Positions 17,549-27,567 of a stretch of 64,000 nucleotides of DNA are shown here, piece by piece (position 1 is the first letter of the stretch; the number at the start of each line of letters is the position of its first letter). The translations under genes were made by a program, and so were the position numbers. The notes beneath the pieces were generated by a model. The model searched no databases. It was given only the letters and a program-made list of their open reading frames with translations, and was not told where the DNA came from. Origin of the DNA: Arthrobacter globiformis (GTDB lineage Bacteria; Actinomycetota; Actinomycetes; Actinomycetales; Micrococcaceae); NCBI RefSeq assembly GCF_030815865.1, contig NZ_JAUSXI010000001.1, positions 2,604,001 to 2,668,000 on the forward strand, read 5' to 3'.

Positions 17549-20500
17549 ATGGGATTGCCGTGGCTGGTTCCGGGTGGCGCGGTGCTGGTTGCCGTGTTGG
17601 CCGTCTTTTTTGTTGGCAACAGCGGCTCGCCCCATGCGATGGCGGTGGGAGATTTTGCCATTCTCGCCTCGTCCATCGTTGCCGCGATAAGCTGCGGGCG
17701 TGCGGCGGCGGCCGGTGCGGCCAACGGCAGGGCGTGGGCCTTTATGGCGGCGGCGGCGGGTACGTACGCCGCCGGGATGGCGGTCTGGACGTTCTACGGG
17801 CTGACGTTGAACCATGCCTATCCTTTTCCGTCGCTGGCCGACGCGGGGTTCCTGGGGTTCTACGTTCCGGCGGCGATCGCGCTGTTCTCGTTCAGGCGGC
17901 CGGGAGCCACGCAGGTGGCTTTGTGGCGGACTGTGCTGGATGCCGCTGTGATCGCCGTGTCGGGTGTTGATCGTCAGCTGGTATGTCGTGCTGGGCCCTG
18001 TATTAACGGTCCGGGGTGTGGATCTTCTGGCCACGTTGACGGGTTATGCCTACCCGGTCGCTGACATCCTGGTGACGTCATCGGTGCTTGTTCTTGCGAT
18101 GCGCCGGCAGCCGGGGGAGCGGATGCCGTGGCTGTGCTTTGGCAGCGGCCTGCTCATCCTGACGGTGACAGACAGTATCTATGTCAGGATGACTTTTAAG
18201 GGTGTATCGGGAGCAACGGCTCACCTCTGGCGCTGGGATGGATCACGGCATTTTTGTTGATCGCGCTGGCGCCGCTGACGCCTCAGGGGCAAACGGTCCG
18301 TCCCGAATCAAGGGTGTACGCACTGGCTCTGGAGCTGTTGCCCTACCTGCCGGTCATTGGCGCCGTTTTGGTGTTCGCCGGCCCACATGTGCATGAGCTG
18401 GACCCGTTCCTGGTGGTCGCGGGTACGGCCGGGCTGGTGCTTGTGCTGGCACGCCAGATGCTGATCATTTTCGAGAATAACCGCCTCACGACCGGCCTGG
18501 AGCGTGACGTCGTTGCCCGGACCAAGGAGCTGGAGGGCCTGGCCGCGATTGTGAATTCATCGGCGGACGCGATTATTGGACTGAACCCGGAAGGGGTCGT
18601 TACCAGCTGGAATCCTGGGGCGGAAAAACTGTACGGATACAGCGCAGCAGATGTGATTGGGACGGATGTCGGGTTCCTTCTTCCGGAGCATCGTCGGCCA
18701 GGAAAGCTGCGGGCTCTGGCCGCTATCGCTGAGGGTCTGGGTTCGAGGAGCTATGAGAGTGAATTCCTGCGTCAAGACGGCAGCCTGGTTCCCGTTTCCC
18801 TTACCATTTCCCCGATCCGTGGTGCCAAGGGCCTCAGCGGCATCGCGACGATCGCCCAGGACATCACGCAGCGCAAGGCGGCCGAGCAGGAGCTGCAGGC
18901 GGCGCGCGAAGCAGCGCTGGAATCCAGCCGGCTGAAGTCCGAATTCCTGGCCACGATGAGCCATGAAATCCGCACTCCCATGAACGGCGTCATTGGCCTC
19001 ACTTCGCTGTTGATGGAAACACCTTTGGATGAGACGCAAAGGCAATACGCCGAGGGGATCAAGGGCGCCGGGGAAGCCCTCGTTGCCCTGATCAACGACA
19101 TTCTTGACTTCTCGAAGCTGGAAGCGGGCAAGGTCGATCTGGATGTGAGGCCCTTTGACGTTCGGCTCCTGGTTGAGGAAGCCGCGGGTCTGCTCGCGGA
19201 GCCGGCCCAGGCTAAGGGTCTGGAGCTGACCGCCTTCTGCGCGCCGGAGGTTCCGGCGAGGCTGAGCGGCGATGCCGGCCGGATCCGGCAGATCCTGCTG
19301 AACCTGGCGACGAACGCCGTGAAGTTCACGGAGGCTGGGGAAGTTGCCATCCAGGTAACCTCAGCCGAGGACGGCGTGGGCAGGGCCATGGTCACTTTCG
19401 AGGTGCGTGATACGGGTATTGGCATCGACCCCTCCGATCAGTCCCGGCTTTTCCAGTCCTTCATCCAGGCGGACGCCTCTACCACGCGCCGCTACGGGGG
19501 GACAGGCCTGGGCCTGGCCATCTGCAGCCGCCTGACCGAAGCGATGGGTGGAACGATCGGACTGGACAGCATGCCGGGCGAAGGCAGCACGTTCTGGTTC
19601 AGCCTGCCCCTGCCCGTCGCCGAACGAACGCCGCCTTGCCCGGCTCCGGAGGCGCTCACCGGTCTGCGTGTGTTGGTCGTGGATGACAACGCCACCAACC
19701 GCCTTATTTTGGAATCCCAGCTGCGCAGCTGGCAGTTGCGGCCCGACACGGCGGCGGACGCCCGGGCGGCCCTCAGCCGTGCCAAGGAAGCGGCCGGGAC
19801 TGCGGACCCGTACGAGATCGCCGTCCTTGACCTGTGCATGCCAGACATGGACGGACTCGAGATCGCCCGCGCCATGACGGCCGACCCCGCACTGGCATCC
19901 ATCCGCATAATCCTGCTGACCTCAACCAGGCGGATCGATAAGGACCAGTTCACCGCCGCCGGAGTCCGGGAGTGGCTGATGAAACCGGTGCGCAGCTCTG
20001 AGTTCTACAACCGGCTCATCCGCCTCATAGCCTCACCGAACCCGGTGGCCAAAGCCCATACCCCCGCCGTTGCAGGTCCTCCCCAGGAGCAAGGCGTTGC
20101 TGCGCGGGGACGCATTCTGGTCGTGGAGGACAATGAAGTCAACCAGCTCGTCGCCCAGGGCATGGTCAGCAGGCTCGGGTTCGCCGTCGATCTGGCCTCC
20201 AACGGAGCAGAAGCAGTAGCCGCAACAGCGGCGACCGAGTACGCGGCCGTGTTGATGGACTGCCACATGCCCGTCATGGACGGCTACGAAGCCACCAGAC
20301 TCATCCGGCGCAGGGACACCGGCGCCGCCCGCATCCCGATCGTGGCCATGACGGCCGGAGCGCTGGACGGGGACCGGGAGAGGTGCCTGGCAGCGGGCAT
20401 GGACGACTACCTCGCCAAACCGGTCGATCTAGGGCAACTCGCGGCGTTGCTCGAACGTTGGGCCCCGGGGACACCTACCCCCCGGACCGGCAGCATGTCC

Positions 20501-20617
20501 CTGGACCCTGACCGCCTGGCCGTTCTGCGCGATCTGGGACCCGATGACGGGCACGGGCTGCTGCCGGCGATGCCCGAGGCCTTTCAACGGGACCTGCCGG
20601 GAGGGCCGCGAGAATGA
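17549..20617 (+). pseudogene. Hybrid sensor histidine kinase, frameshifted sensor and truncated Hpt
   Basis: The N-terminal hydrophobic sensor (17549 to about 18480, several membrane helices such as VLVAVLAVFFVG) changes frame near 17963 and again near 18210. From 18254 one frame of 787 codons holds a PAS domain (IVNSSADAIIGL), HisKA with the phosphorylated His in FLATMSHEIRTPMNG, HATPase ([25 protein letters not shown]), two receiver domains (DLCMPDMDG and MDCHMPVMDG) and the beginning of an Hpt domain. The Hpt breaks off near 20595, where an opposite-strand MFS fragment begins. If the frameshifts are real the protein is not made; the cytoplasmic core itself looks undamaged. Confidence 0.82.
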
Positions 20618-21160
20618 TGAAGATTTCGACGGTGGGAAAGGCCGCGACCGTTGTCAGGGCCGCTGATCCGAGTGCGCCCACTGCCATGCCGACCACCGGG
20701 GACACGCTGTTGACGAGCGGAGCCTTTGCAGGAGCCAGATCCGTCAGCCCTGGCCGCCAATGCTGCCGTGCCCGCACCCGTCGCCAGCCCTTGGATTGCT
20801 CGTGCCGTAATCAGTTCCGCTGCATTTCCGGCAAAAATGAACAAGATCATCGCTGCGAGTTGAATGGCCAGAGCATCAATAATGACGGTGCGTCGGCCCA
20901 CGTGGTCGGACAGAGCCCCGACGATCAAGAGTGCCAGCAATCGCGTACGCCGCGAAGATGATCGTGACCAGCAGCGCTGACAGGTGCAGCGACGAATGAT
21001 AGATCGCGTAGAGCGGTGTCGGCGCGCTCGAGGCCGCGGAGATGGCCGCCTACAGGACGAAGGCAGCCCTGGGGTCAAGACGGCGGACACGACGTTGGTG
21101 GGCTGTGCCGGGAGAACTTAACGCTCCTAAGGCCTGGCTTGAAACATCCGTGGACATCAT
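20596..21160 (-). pseudogene. MFS transporter, N-terminal half only
   Basis: From ATG 21157/21160 the frames read MSTDVSSQALGALSSP, an in-frame TAG, then AASSAPTPLYAI, ALLIVGALSDHVGRRTVIID and LITARAIQGLATGAGTAAL, and in a further frame LVNSVSPVVGMAVGALGSA. It parallels the intact MFS protein at 39201 (AASSAPTPLYRLYQ, GSLSDYLGRRSVI, RIVQGFATGSATGAL, VINSVSPVAGLGAGALGSA). It ends abruptly at the kinase junction. The nonsense codon, frameshifts and missing C-terminal half make it dead. Confidence 0.8.
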
Positions 21161-21171
21161 CCCTCTTTCAT

Positions 21172-21190
21172 AAAGCAAGCGTTTTGCTTT
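21172..21190. promoter_or_regulatory. Operator-like inverted repeat, AAAGCAA-N5-TTGCTTT
   Basis: Perfect 7-bp arms with a 5-bp spacer, 12 bp upstream of the MFS pseudogene start. A second site follows at 21216 and the same geometry occurs at 40512 in the intact MFS/TetR locus. Likely the operator of the TetR protein encoded at 40534 or its lost paralogue. Confidence 0.65.
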
Positions 21191-21215
21191 ACTCAGCGTA
21201 AGACATTCAAGTGTT

Positions 21216-21234
21216 AAAGCAATATTTTTGCGTT
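21216..21234. promoter_or_regulatory. Second operator-like inverted repeat, AAAGCAA-N5-TTGCGTT
   Basis: Same arm length and spacer as 21172-21190 with one mismatch. Centre-to-centre distance is 44 bp. It lies between the MFS pseudogene and the AraC gene. Confidence 0.6.
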
Positions 21235-21285
21235 AGACTTATTTAATGACACCTTTGATGGCTCTCGCCCGGGGGCAGTGAAGAA

Positions 21286-22194
21286 ATGAGGCGCGCTGTG
21301 GTTGAAGCACAGTCCGACAACATGTGGAAGCGACAGGTAGGAGGCGAACTTGTCTCTTCGATAGTCGCGGAAAGCGCCAGCGCCAACGTAGAGATCATTC
21401 GTCGGAGGTCCAAAGGTCCGATCAGTTGGAGTTTCCAACAGCCACGCCCCGCACTGTTCTGGTTTCGCAGCGGTGTGGAAAGTCTGCACCTCGTCATCGA
21501 CGGGGAAAAGGTCGACAACAAGGTCAATCCCAGGCACGATCTCGGCCTGATACCAGCGGTTCACCAAGTCGTCGGTGAATTCGAGGTCAGCGAATACGTC
21601 GACTATGTGGTCGCATTTCTTGACGTCAATAGGCTCGACCACGACCTTCCGGGGGTCTTCTCTCGGGCGGTTGTTGGTTTCGGTCATCCGAGCATTCGTC
21701 GAAGTCTTGCCGGACTAGCCTCCGAGGCCGTCCATCAGGATCCTTACTTCGACTTGTACGCCGAGGGTTGGGCGCTGCAAACCCTGGCGCAGCTCGCCCG
21801 GATGAGCAGAACATCGCCTCGCCGGGGAGACGAGTACTTCGGCGGATTGAGTGCTCTCAATCTTCGCGTCGTCCGGGAGTTCGTGAGTGCTCACCGTGCG
21901 GAGTCGCTGACCGTCGCCAAATTGGCCGCGTTGTGCGACCTGAGCCCGCGACATTTCCTGCGTGCGTTCAAGCAGAGCACGGGGCTGTCGCCGATGCGAT
22001 ATATCATCGAGACGAGAACCGAAGAGGCGAAGCGACGCCTCGCGGGCTCGAACGCGAGCGTCACGACGATTGCCTGGGAGAGCGGTTTCACCCATTCGCA
22101 GCATTTCACGACACGGTTCAAGAAAGAGACGGGAATGTCGCCGAGCGAATTTCGACTACTCGCCCGCGGTGAACGCGAAGACAGGGCCTTGTGA
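21286..22194 (+). CDS. AraC-family transcriptional regulator
   Basis: 302 residues. The C-terminal 100 residues carry two HTH motifs: LTVAKLAALCDLSPRHFLRA followed by FKQSTGLSPMRYI, and VTTIAWESGFTHSQHFTTRF followed by KKETGMSPSEFR. The N-terminus is a sensor domain without a recognised ligand signature. Neighbours are a dead MFS gene upstream and a convergent tautomerase gene downstream, so its present target is unclear. Start ATG 21286 has only a weak purine stretch before it. Confidence 0.85.
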   Translation: MRRAVVEAQSDNMWKRQVGGELVSSIVAESASANVEIIRRRSKGPISWSFQQPRPALFWFRSGVESLHLVIDGEKVDNKVNPRHDLGLIPAVHQVVGEFEVSEYVDYVVAFLDVNRLDHDLPGVFSRAVVGFGHPSIRRSLAGLASEAVHQDPYFDLYAEGWALQTLAQLARMSRTSPRRGDEYFGGLSALNLRVVREFVSAHRAESLTVAKLAALCDLSPRHFLRAFKQSTGLSPMRYIIETRTEEAKRRLAGSNASVTTIAWESGFTHSQHFTTRFKKETGMSPSEFRLLARGEREDRAL

Positions 22195-22239
22195 GGAGTA
22201 GCGATAGCAACCTCCTCACAAGGACCTGTCTCAGTTCAT

Positions 22240-22611
22240 CTACACGATCGGCGGCTCAGGCAGCGGTACCCCTCCGCGGAGCGTGAACTTTGCCGGGTAT
22301 TCGGCCACCAGCAGCTCGATGTTGTCTTCGGAGGTGTCCGTGATTTTCGCCCATGTCGCACTGACCGCAGCCAGGAGTCGGTTGATTGCCTCGTCGCTAC
22401 GCCCCTTGCGGATGTGGCAGAAGATCAGGGTGTCATCGGTTGACTGCCCTGACCTGTAGGTGCTTTCGGCAGGGAGGTCGGCAAACGTCACACTGATCAG
22501 GTCCGTCGGTGACTTGATGACGTTGCGAACCTCTGTGGTGATCTCCTCGGCGAGTCGGGCTTTCGTCTCAAGAGATAGGCCTGCACGATTCTTGCAGTCG
22601 ATTACGGGCAT
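22240..22611 (-). CDS. Tautomerase (4-oxalocrotonate tautomerase superfamily)
   Basis: 123 residues from ATG 22611, which follows AAAGGA (22620-22625). Removal of Met would expose the catalytic N-terminal proline (MPVIDCKNRAGLS). The length is about twice that of a 4-OT subunit, as in the cis-CaaD and malonate semialdehyde decarboxylase branches, and the second half has the DLISVTFADLP and DDTLIFCHIRKGR strands. The substrate cannot be assigned. It is convergent with the AraC gene, 45 bp away, and its 5' side is bordered by an IS21 remnant. Confidence 0.8.
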   Translation of the reverse strand: MPVIDCKNRAGLSLETKARLAEEITTEVRNVIKSPTDLISVTFADLPAESTYRSGQSTDDTLIFCHIRKGRSDEAINRLLAAVSATWAKITDTSEDNIELLVAEYPAKFTLRGGVPLPEPPIV

Positions 22612-22689
22612 GTGGGTAATCCTTTCGGGTCTTGGAACCACTCCACGATAGGATTTTCGTCCGCCATTTTCTTCCGCGGAACCGCCGCG

Positions 22690-23134
22690 AAATACGCGAC
22701 CGCGACATGACTGGTGGTTCGCGTCACGCTGCTACCTGGCGGGCAGACGGTCACGGGAAGATCGAGGAATGGATCGAAGCCTCCAAGGGCCGGATCCGGG
22801 CTGATAGGGCGCATGAGAAGCTCCTCGCCCTGGGTTACATGGGTTCGGAGCGCTCCACCCGCCGGACGATCGCGCAGGTTAAGGCCGCGTGGCGGCTGGG
22901 CCACACGCGCGTTCACCGGCCGTGGATCACCGAGCCGGGGATGTGGTTGCAGTACGACTTCGGTGACGGGCCCCGGATCGGCGGGGTGAAGACGATCCTG
23001 TTCGTGGCGTGGCTGGCGTTCTCCCGGTTCCGGATCGTGATCCCGTTGCGGGACAGGACCGCGCCGAGCGTGTTCGCCGCCCTGGACCGGTGCTTCCGGA
23101 TCCTGGGCGGGGCACCGACGTATGTGCTGACGGA
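22690..23134 (+). pseudogene. istA: IS21-family IstA transposase, part 1 (interrupted)
   Basis: The frame reads KIEEWIEASKGRIRADRAH, HRPWITEPGMWLQYDFGDGP and FRILGGAPTYVLT. This is the middle of an IstA protein including the first catalytic Asp of the DDE triad (QYDFGDGP). The N-terminus is not seen. At 23134 the gene is interrupted by an IS256-family element and resumes at 24592. Confidence 0.8.
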
Positions 23135-24591
23135 GAGCTTGTCAACTTATTTGTGTAAGTGGTCAAAGTCTTTTTTAGGTCAGGTAGGGTTCGAGTCGTT
23201 CGGGGTAGGTGATGCTCAGGACTCCCAGGGCCTGGATCCAGCAGGGGGTGGCTGAGCCTTCGACGAGATGGTTTTCTGCTGATTCCTTCTCAGTGGTCCT
23301 GCTCTTGCGGCGTTCCCTGGCGCGTTTATCTTCGATGTTGCAGATCGCCAGAGGAGCTTCACGGCGGCCTGGTCGTTGGGGAAATGGCCGCAGTTCTTGA
23401 TGATCTTGCGCAGCTGGTAGTTCAGGGACTCGGTCGCGTTGGTTGTGTAGATGACCTTGCGCAGCGCCGGCGGGAAGGCCAGGAAGGGAATGAACCGTTC
23501 CCACGCGTTTTCCCAGGTTTTGACCGCGGCCGGGTACTTTCGCCCGAGTTCTCCGGCGGCGAAGTCCTCGCGGGCGGACACGGCCGCCTCGATGGTGGGG
23601 GGCGGTGTAGATGAAGCGCAGGCAGGCGGCGACTTTTTCCGGTCCCCGTAGGCGACAAAACGCATGGAGGAGCGGCTCAGGTGCACCACGCAGGTTTGCA
23701 CGGTGGTGTTGGCCCAGGTCGCCTGGATCGCCTCGGGGAACCCCGTCAGCCCGTCACAGCAGGCGATCAGCACGTCTTTGATGCCGCGGTTGGCGAGCTC
23801 GGCGCAGACGCCGGCCCAGAACTTCGCCCCCCTCGGTGGCCTGGATTCAGACCCCGAGCACGTGTTTGACGCCCTCGAGATCCACGCCCACGGCGATGTG
23901 GGCAGCCTTGTTCTTCACCTGGTGTCCGTCCCGGATTTTCACGACGGTCACGTCCAGGTACAGGATCGGGTAAATGGGGTCCAGAGGCCGGGACTGCCAG
24001 GCCAGGACCTCTTCGAGGACGTCGTCGGTGATCTTGGAAATCGTCTCTCGCGAGAGTTCGGTGCCGACCGTGGACTCCAGATGGTGGGCGATGTCCCGGA
24101 TCGTCATGCCGCCGGCGTAGAGGCTGATGATCATGTCATCAAGGCCGCCGGTACGCCGTGAGCCCCTGGGAACCAGCTGCGGGGAGAAGGTGCCCGCCCG
24201 GTCCCGGGGCACGGCCAGGCCGACGTCTCCAACCGTGGACGCCACCGTTTTGGGGTAGCTGCCGTTGCGGGAGTTCGGCAGCACCCGGGCGGCGGGATCA
24301 CCCTTTTCATAGCCCAGGTGCTCGCTGAGCTCGGTCTGCAGGCCCCGTTCCAGCACGGCCTCGATCATCAGGTTCAGGAACCCGTCCTTGCCATCGATCT
24401 GCAGCCGGCCGGCAACTATCTGCTCCATCAGCTCGTCAGAGGCGCCCGAGGCCTGGAAGGCCTCCATGTCCCCGGCCGCAGCGACCCTGTCGGCGAGCTC
24501 CGCGCTGAGCTCCTCATGGGAATCAATCATGGACAAGTGTTCTCCAATCACACGAAGACCGGAACCCCTACACAAACCATCTGACACCCTC
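23135..24591 (-). mobile_element. IS256-family insertion sequence, 1457 bp, with 8-bp target duplication
   Basis: Both ends are visible. The left end starts GAGCTTGTCAAC and the right end, read inward, starts GAGGGTGTCAGA; both continue to TTTGTGTA at the same distance, the classic IS256 terminal repeat. The flanks carry the duplicated target CTGACGGA at 23127-23134 and 24592-24599. It interrupts istA of an IS21 element. Its own transposase is broken (see 23216-24530), so it could move only with help from another copy. Confidence 0.93.
23216..24530 (-). pseudogene. IS256-family transposase, nonsense and frameshift
   Basis: From ATG 24530 the frame gives MIDSHEELSAELADRV, VLPNSRNGSYPKTVAS, MIISLYAGGMTIRDIAHHLE and YLDVTVVKIRDGHQVKNKAA, with the first catalytic Asp in that last segment. 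It then meets TGA where a Trp codon is expected (HVLGV-stop), followed by an extra G in a G-run. The other frame continues KDVLIACCDGLTGFPEAIQA and KVIYTTNATESLNYQLRK with the remaining catalytic residues. A pair of small compensating frameshifts lies near 23600-23640. Confidence 0.88.
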
Positions 24592-24942
24592 CTGACGGAC
24601 AACGAGAAAACCGTGACAACAGCCATGTTGCGCGTCCCGGTCCGGAACCAGCAGACCCTGGACTTCGCCCGGCGCTACGGGATCACCGTGCTGACCTGCC
24701 AGCCCGCGGACCCGGCCAGCAAGGGCGGGGTTGAAGCTTCGGTGAAACTCGCAAAGGCCGACCTCGTGCCGAAGGACACCAACCTCCGCGGCGACTACGC
24801 CACCTTCGCCGAACTCCCAAGCAGCGTGCCAGGCGTTCATGGACGAGGTAAACAATCGTGAGCACCGGGTGACCCGGCGCAAACCCGTGGCGATGCTCGC
24901 CGAGGAAGCCTCACGGTTGCACCGGATCCCGGACACCGCCCC
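24592..24942 (+). pseudogene. istA: IS21-family IstA transposase, part 2
   Basis: Continues the gene broken at 23134: LTDNEKTVTT, RRYGITVLTCQPADPASKGG, VEASVKLAKADLVPKDTNL, then after a one-base frameshift near 24820 QAFMDEVNNREHRVTRRKP and LAEEASRLHRIPD. The Glu of the DDE triad lies in the GGVEASVKLAK segment. At about 24942 the IstA sequence stops and, without a frame change, a LuxR-type protein begins. Confidence 0.8.
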
Positions 24943-26407
24943 CTCGCCGCTGCGCTCGTCCGTGCTGGGCTACCTCTCCACAGCGTCGGGGCATAACCAT
25001 AGCGCCCAAACCCAGTTGGAGATGGCCTGGCGAACAAGCAACCCGGAACGGGACCCGGCGGCCGCCGCGCAGGTGGCCCAACGCTTGGTTCTGCACGGGG
25101 TGGCGTCCTGGGACGGCCCCCTCATCACCCGCTGGGCGGAGCAGGCCATGTCCCTCACGAAGCCGGGCACTCCGGCCAACATCGAATCGGAGGCCATCTA
25201 CGGGCTGGGTCTGTACGCACAGGGCCGGTTGGCGGAAGCCGAGGCCTCCTATAACCGGGCCTTCGAGCACGCATCCGAGAACGCCCAGAAGCAGCGCGTG
25301 CAGATGGGTGCTGGGTGGCTGGCCCTGCGCCTGGACGACGCCGAGACAGCACTTGTGAATTTCGAAGCGGCAGCCCCGACTGAGTACCGGGGCGGATCCC
25401 TGCGAATCTCCCTGTGGGCCGAGGCATGGTTGGCCCGCACCCACCTCGTGCTCGGTAACTGGGATGCGGCCGCCGCTACCGTTGCCCGCGCTTCGGTGCG
25501 GCTCGAGACTTCGCGGATGCCACTGATCCGCCCGTTGTTGTACTGGACCGCCGCTGAACTATGGTCCATGCGCGGCGACTGGGACCAGGCGCGATACCAC
25601 GTCTCCCAGGGGGCCGTGCAGCCCGGCACCTATCGGGCGATGCAGGTCCCCGCCAGCCTGGCCCGCGCGCGTTTCCATGAGGCGCGCCCGGACTACGAAA
25701 GCGCTTTGGCCGTGCTGCAGCCTCTGACGGAGCTGGACCCTTGGACAGACGTCAGGGTGTCCTTCTGGCCCTGGCAGGACACCTACGTTAACGCCCTCGT
25801 CATGACTGACCAGCTTGACATGGCGGACTCGTTCCTCAGCGCCTTCGAGCAGGTACGGCGAGAACGGGCAATACCATCAGACTTGGCGCGGATGGCGTGG
25901 GCCAGGGGCCGGCTCGTGGCCGCCCAAGGGGATCCCGATACCGCCCGCGAGCACTTCGAAGCGGCGCTGGGGCATTTGCGCGGGCTTAACCGGCCATATC
26001 TGCGGGCTCGAGTGAGCTTTGCGTTCGGGCAGAGCATGCGACGGGCTGGCAAAAGGCGCCTGGCCTCCTCAGTGCTTCGGGTGGCAAGGGATCTCTACGA
26101 TTCCCTGGGCGCGGCTACTTATGTGGACAGATGCGACCGGGAGCTGAAGGCGACAGGTCTTGACGTTGGCAACCTGCCCGACCCTTCTGGCGCCGTGCTC
26201 GCTGCCGTAACGCGTCCGCAGGTCCAGCTCACGGCCAAGGAGCAGGCCGTGGCCGAACTCGTAGCGGCCGGGGCCACCAACAAGGAGGCTGCGCGCGCCC
26301 TGTTTTTGGCCGAGAAGACTGTGCAGTACCATCTAATCCGCATCTACGGGAAGCTGGGGATCCGCTCCCGCAGTGAACTTGCGGCACGGTTCCGCCTCAC
26401 GGACTGA
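24839..26407 (+). CDS. LuxR-type regulator with IstA-derived N-terminus (chimera)
   Basis: 522-residue open frame. Residues 1-35 (MDEVNNREHRVTRRKPVAML) come from IstA; from about residue 36 (PSPLRSSVLGYLSTASG) it is the helical TPR-like region and C-terminal GerE-type HTH (LTAKEQAVAELVAAGATNKE, then KTVQYHLIRIYGKLGIRSR) of a large ATP-dependent LuxR regulator. The P-loop ATPase domain normally in front is missing. The repeat region contains typical pairs such as RLAEAEASYNRAFEHA. Whether it is expressed, perhaps from an IS promoter, is unknown; loss of the ATPase could leave it inactive or constitutive. Confidence 0.8.
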   Translation: MDEVNNREHRVTRRKPVAMLAEEASRLHRIPDTAPSPLRSSVLGYLSTASGHNHSAQTQLEMAWRTSNPERDPAAAAQVAQRLVLHGVASWDGPLITRWAEQAMSLTKPGTPANIESEAIYGLGLYAQGRLAEAEASYNRAFEHASENAQKQRVQMGAGWLALRLDDAETALVNFEAAAPTEYRGGSLRISLWAEAWLARTHLVLGNWDAAAATVARASVRLETSRMPLIRPLLYWTAAELWSMRGDWDQARYHVSQGAVQPGTYRAMQVPASLARARFHEARPDYESALAVLQPLTELDPWTDVRVSFWPWQDTYVNALVMTDQLDMADSFLSAFEQVRRERAIPSDLARMAWARGRLVAAQGDPDTAREHFEAALGHLRGLNRPYLRARVSFAFGQSMRRAGKRRLASSVLRVARDLYDSLGAATYVDRCDRELKATGLDVGNLPDPSGAVLAAVTRPQVQLTAKEQAVAELVAAGATNKEAARALFLAEKTVQYHLIRIYGKLGIRSRSELAARFRLTD

Positions 26408-26444
26408 GGACACGAGTCACCTGCCATAGGGCGGCGCCTCATCG

Positions 26445-27359
26445 TCATAGGGAACCGGGAGGGGTGGGAGCAGGATTAGGGAGTCCTGCAGTCGCAGCGC
26501 GAACGACGTCGAGAAAACTTTGGAGCAGCGCTGACCGGTCGTCACGCCGCCAAGCGACGGCCAGCTCCACCTCGGGGGCTTCTTCGATATCGCGATAGAC
26601 CACGCCCTCAAGCTGAAGGGCGCGGATGCTGGCTGGAATGATGGCAATACCACCACCGGCAGCCACAAATGAGAGCATCGTGGGGGTCTCACTGATCACT
26701 TGGGCGATCCGTGGCTGGAAACCGGCCGGGCGGCAGATGCCTGCGGTGGTTCGGTAGAGCACCGACTCCGGCGGGTAGGCGACAAACTCCTGGTCTTGAA
26801 GTTCGCGCACGGCCAATGGTCGGTCTACGGCAAGAGCGCTGAAGGAGGGTAACGCTACGATCAGCGGCTCGCGCCTCACAACGTGGTAATCGATCTCCTG
26901 GGATGCGAGGGGCGGGCGCAGCAGCGCCGCGTCGAGGGTGCCATCCCGAAGTCCTGCCTCCATAGCCGGGGTAAGCATCTCGCCGTGCAGCTCGAGCGAT
27001 AGCCCCGGAAGTACCTGCTTGGCGCGGCGGACGATCGGGGGCATAACCCCGTATGTAGCCGAGCCGGAGAAGCCCACACGCAGCACACCGGCCGCGCCCT
27101 GCCCAACCTGGTAGACATCGGCGCGGAGCGTTCCGACCGCGTTGACGATCTGCCGCCCCCGGTTCAGCAATTCCTGTCCGGCTGCGGTGAGTTCTACCCT
27201 GCGTGTAGTGCGATTCAGCAACCGCACACCCAGCTGTTCCTCCAGCTGACGGATTTGCTGGGACAGGGGCGGCTGGGCCATGTGCAGGCGTTTGGCGGCA
27301 CGGCCAAAGTGGCGTTCCTCCGCAACGGCAATAAAGTAGTTGAGCTGCCTGATCTCCAT
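26445..27359 (-). CDS. LysR-family regulator, CatR/BenM-like
   Basis: 304 residues from ATG 27359 (MEIRQLNYFIAVAEERHF), with GGAGG about 13 bases upstream. HTH: FGRAAKRLHMAQPPLSQQIR; the QPPLSQQI helix is typical of the CatR/BenM/ClcR group that responds to aromatic-pathway intermediates. Substrate-binding domain from about residue 90 (GVLRVGFSGSATYGVMPPIV). It ends convergently 37 bp from the LuxR chimera, and the next gene upstream on the same strand is an aromatic-acid-type MFS transporter, a plausible target. Confidence 0.88.
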   Translation of the reverse strand: MEIRQLNYFIAVAEERHFGRAAKRLHMAQPPLSQQIRQLEEQLGVRLLNRTTRRVELTAAGQELLNRGRQIVNAVGTLRADVYQVGQGAAGVLRVGFSGSATYGVMPPIVRRAKQVLPGLSLELHGEMLTPAMEAGLRDGTLDAALLRPPLASQEIDYHVVRREPLIVALPSFSALAVDRPLAVRELQDQEFVAYPPESVLYRTTAGICRPAGFQPRIAQVISETPTMLSFVAAGGGIAIIPASIRALQLEGVVYRDIEEAPEVELAVAWRRDDRSALLQSFLDVVRAATAGLPNPAPTPPGSL

Positions 27360-27567
27360 TGGTAAAGCCGTTCCTCCGTGTGGCGCCTCCGGTCCGATGC
27401 CGAACACCATTGATTCACGGAGTTAGTCCACTAATAAATGCATCAGACATAATGGCGGGAGCGGCAGGCTAGCGGGGACCGGCAGCAGCCGGCCGGTTGC
27501 CTAGGCCTGTCCTGGACACTGTGTTCCTGGATCATGGCTCACCTGGGCAACGGCCGGCAGCTCCGGG

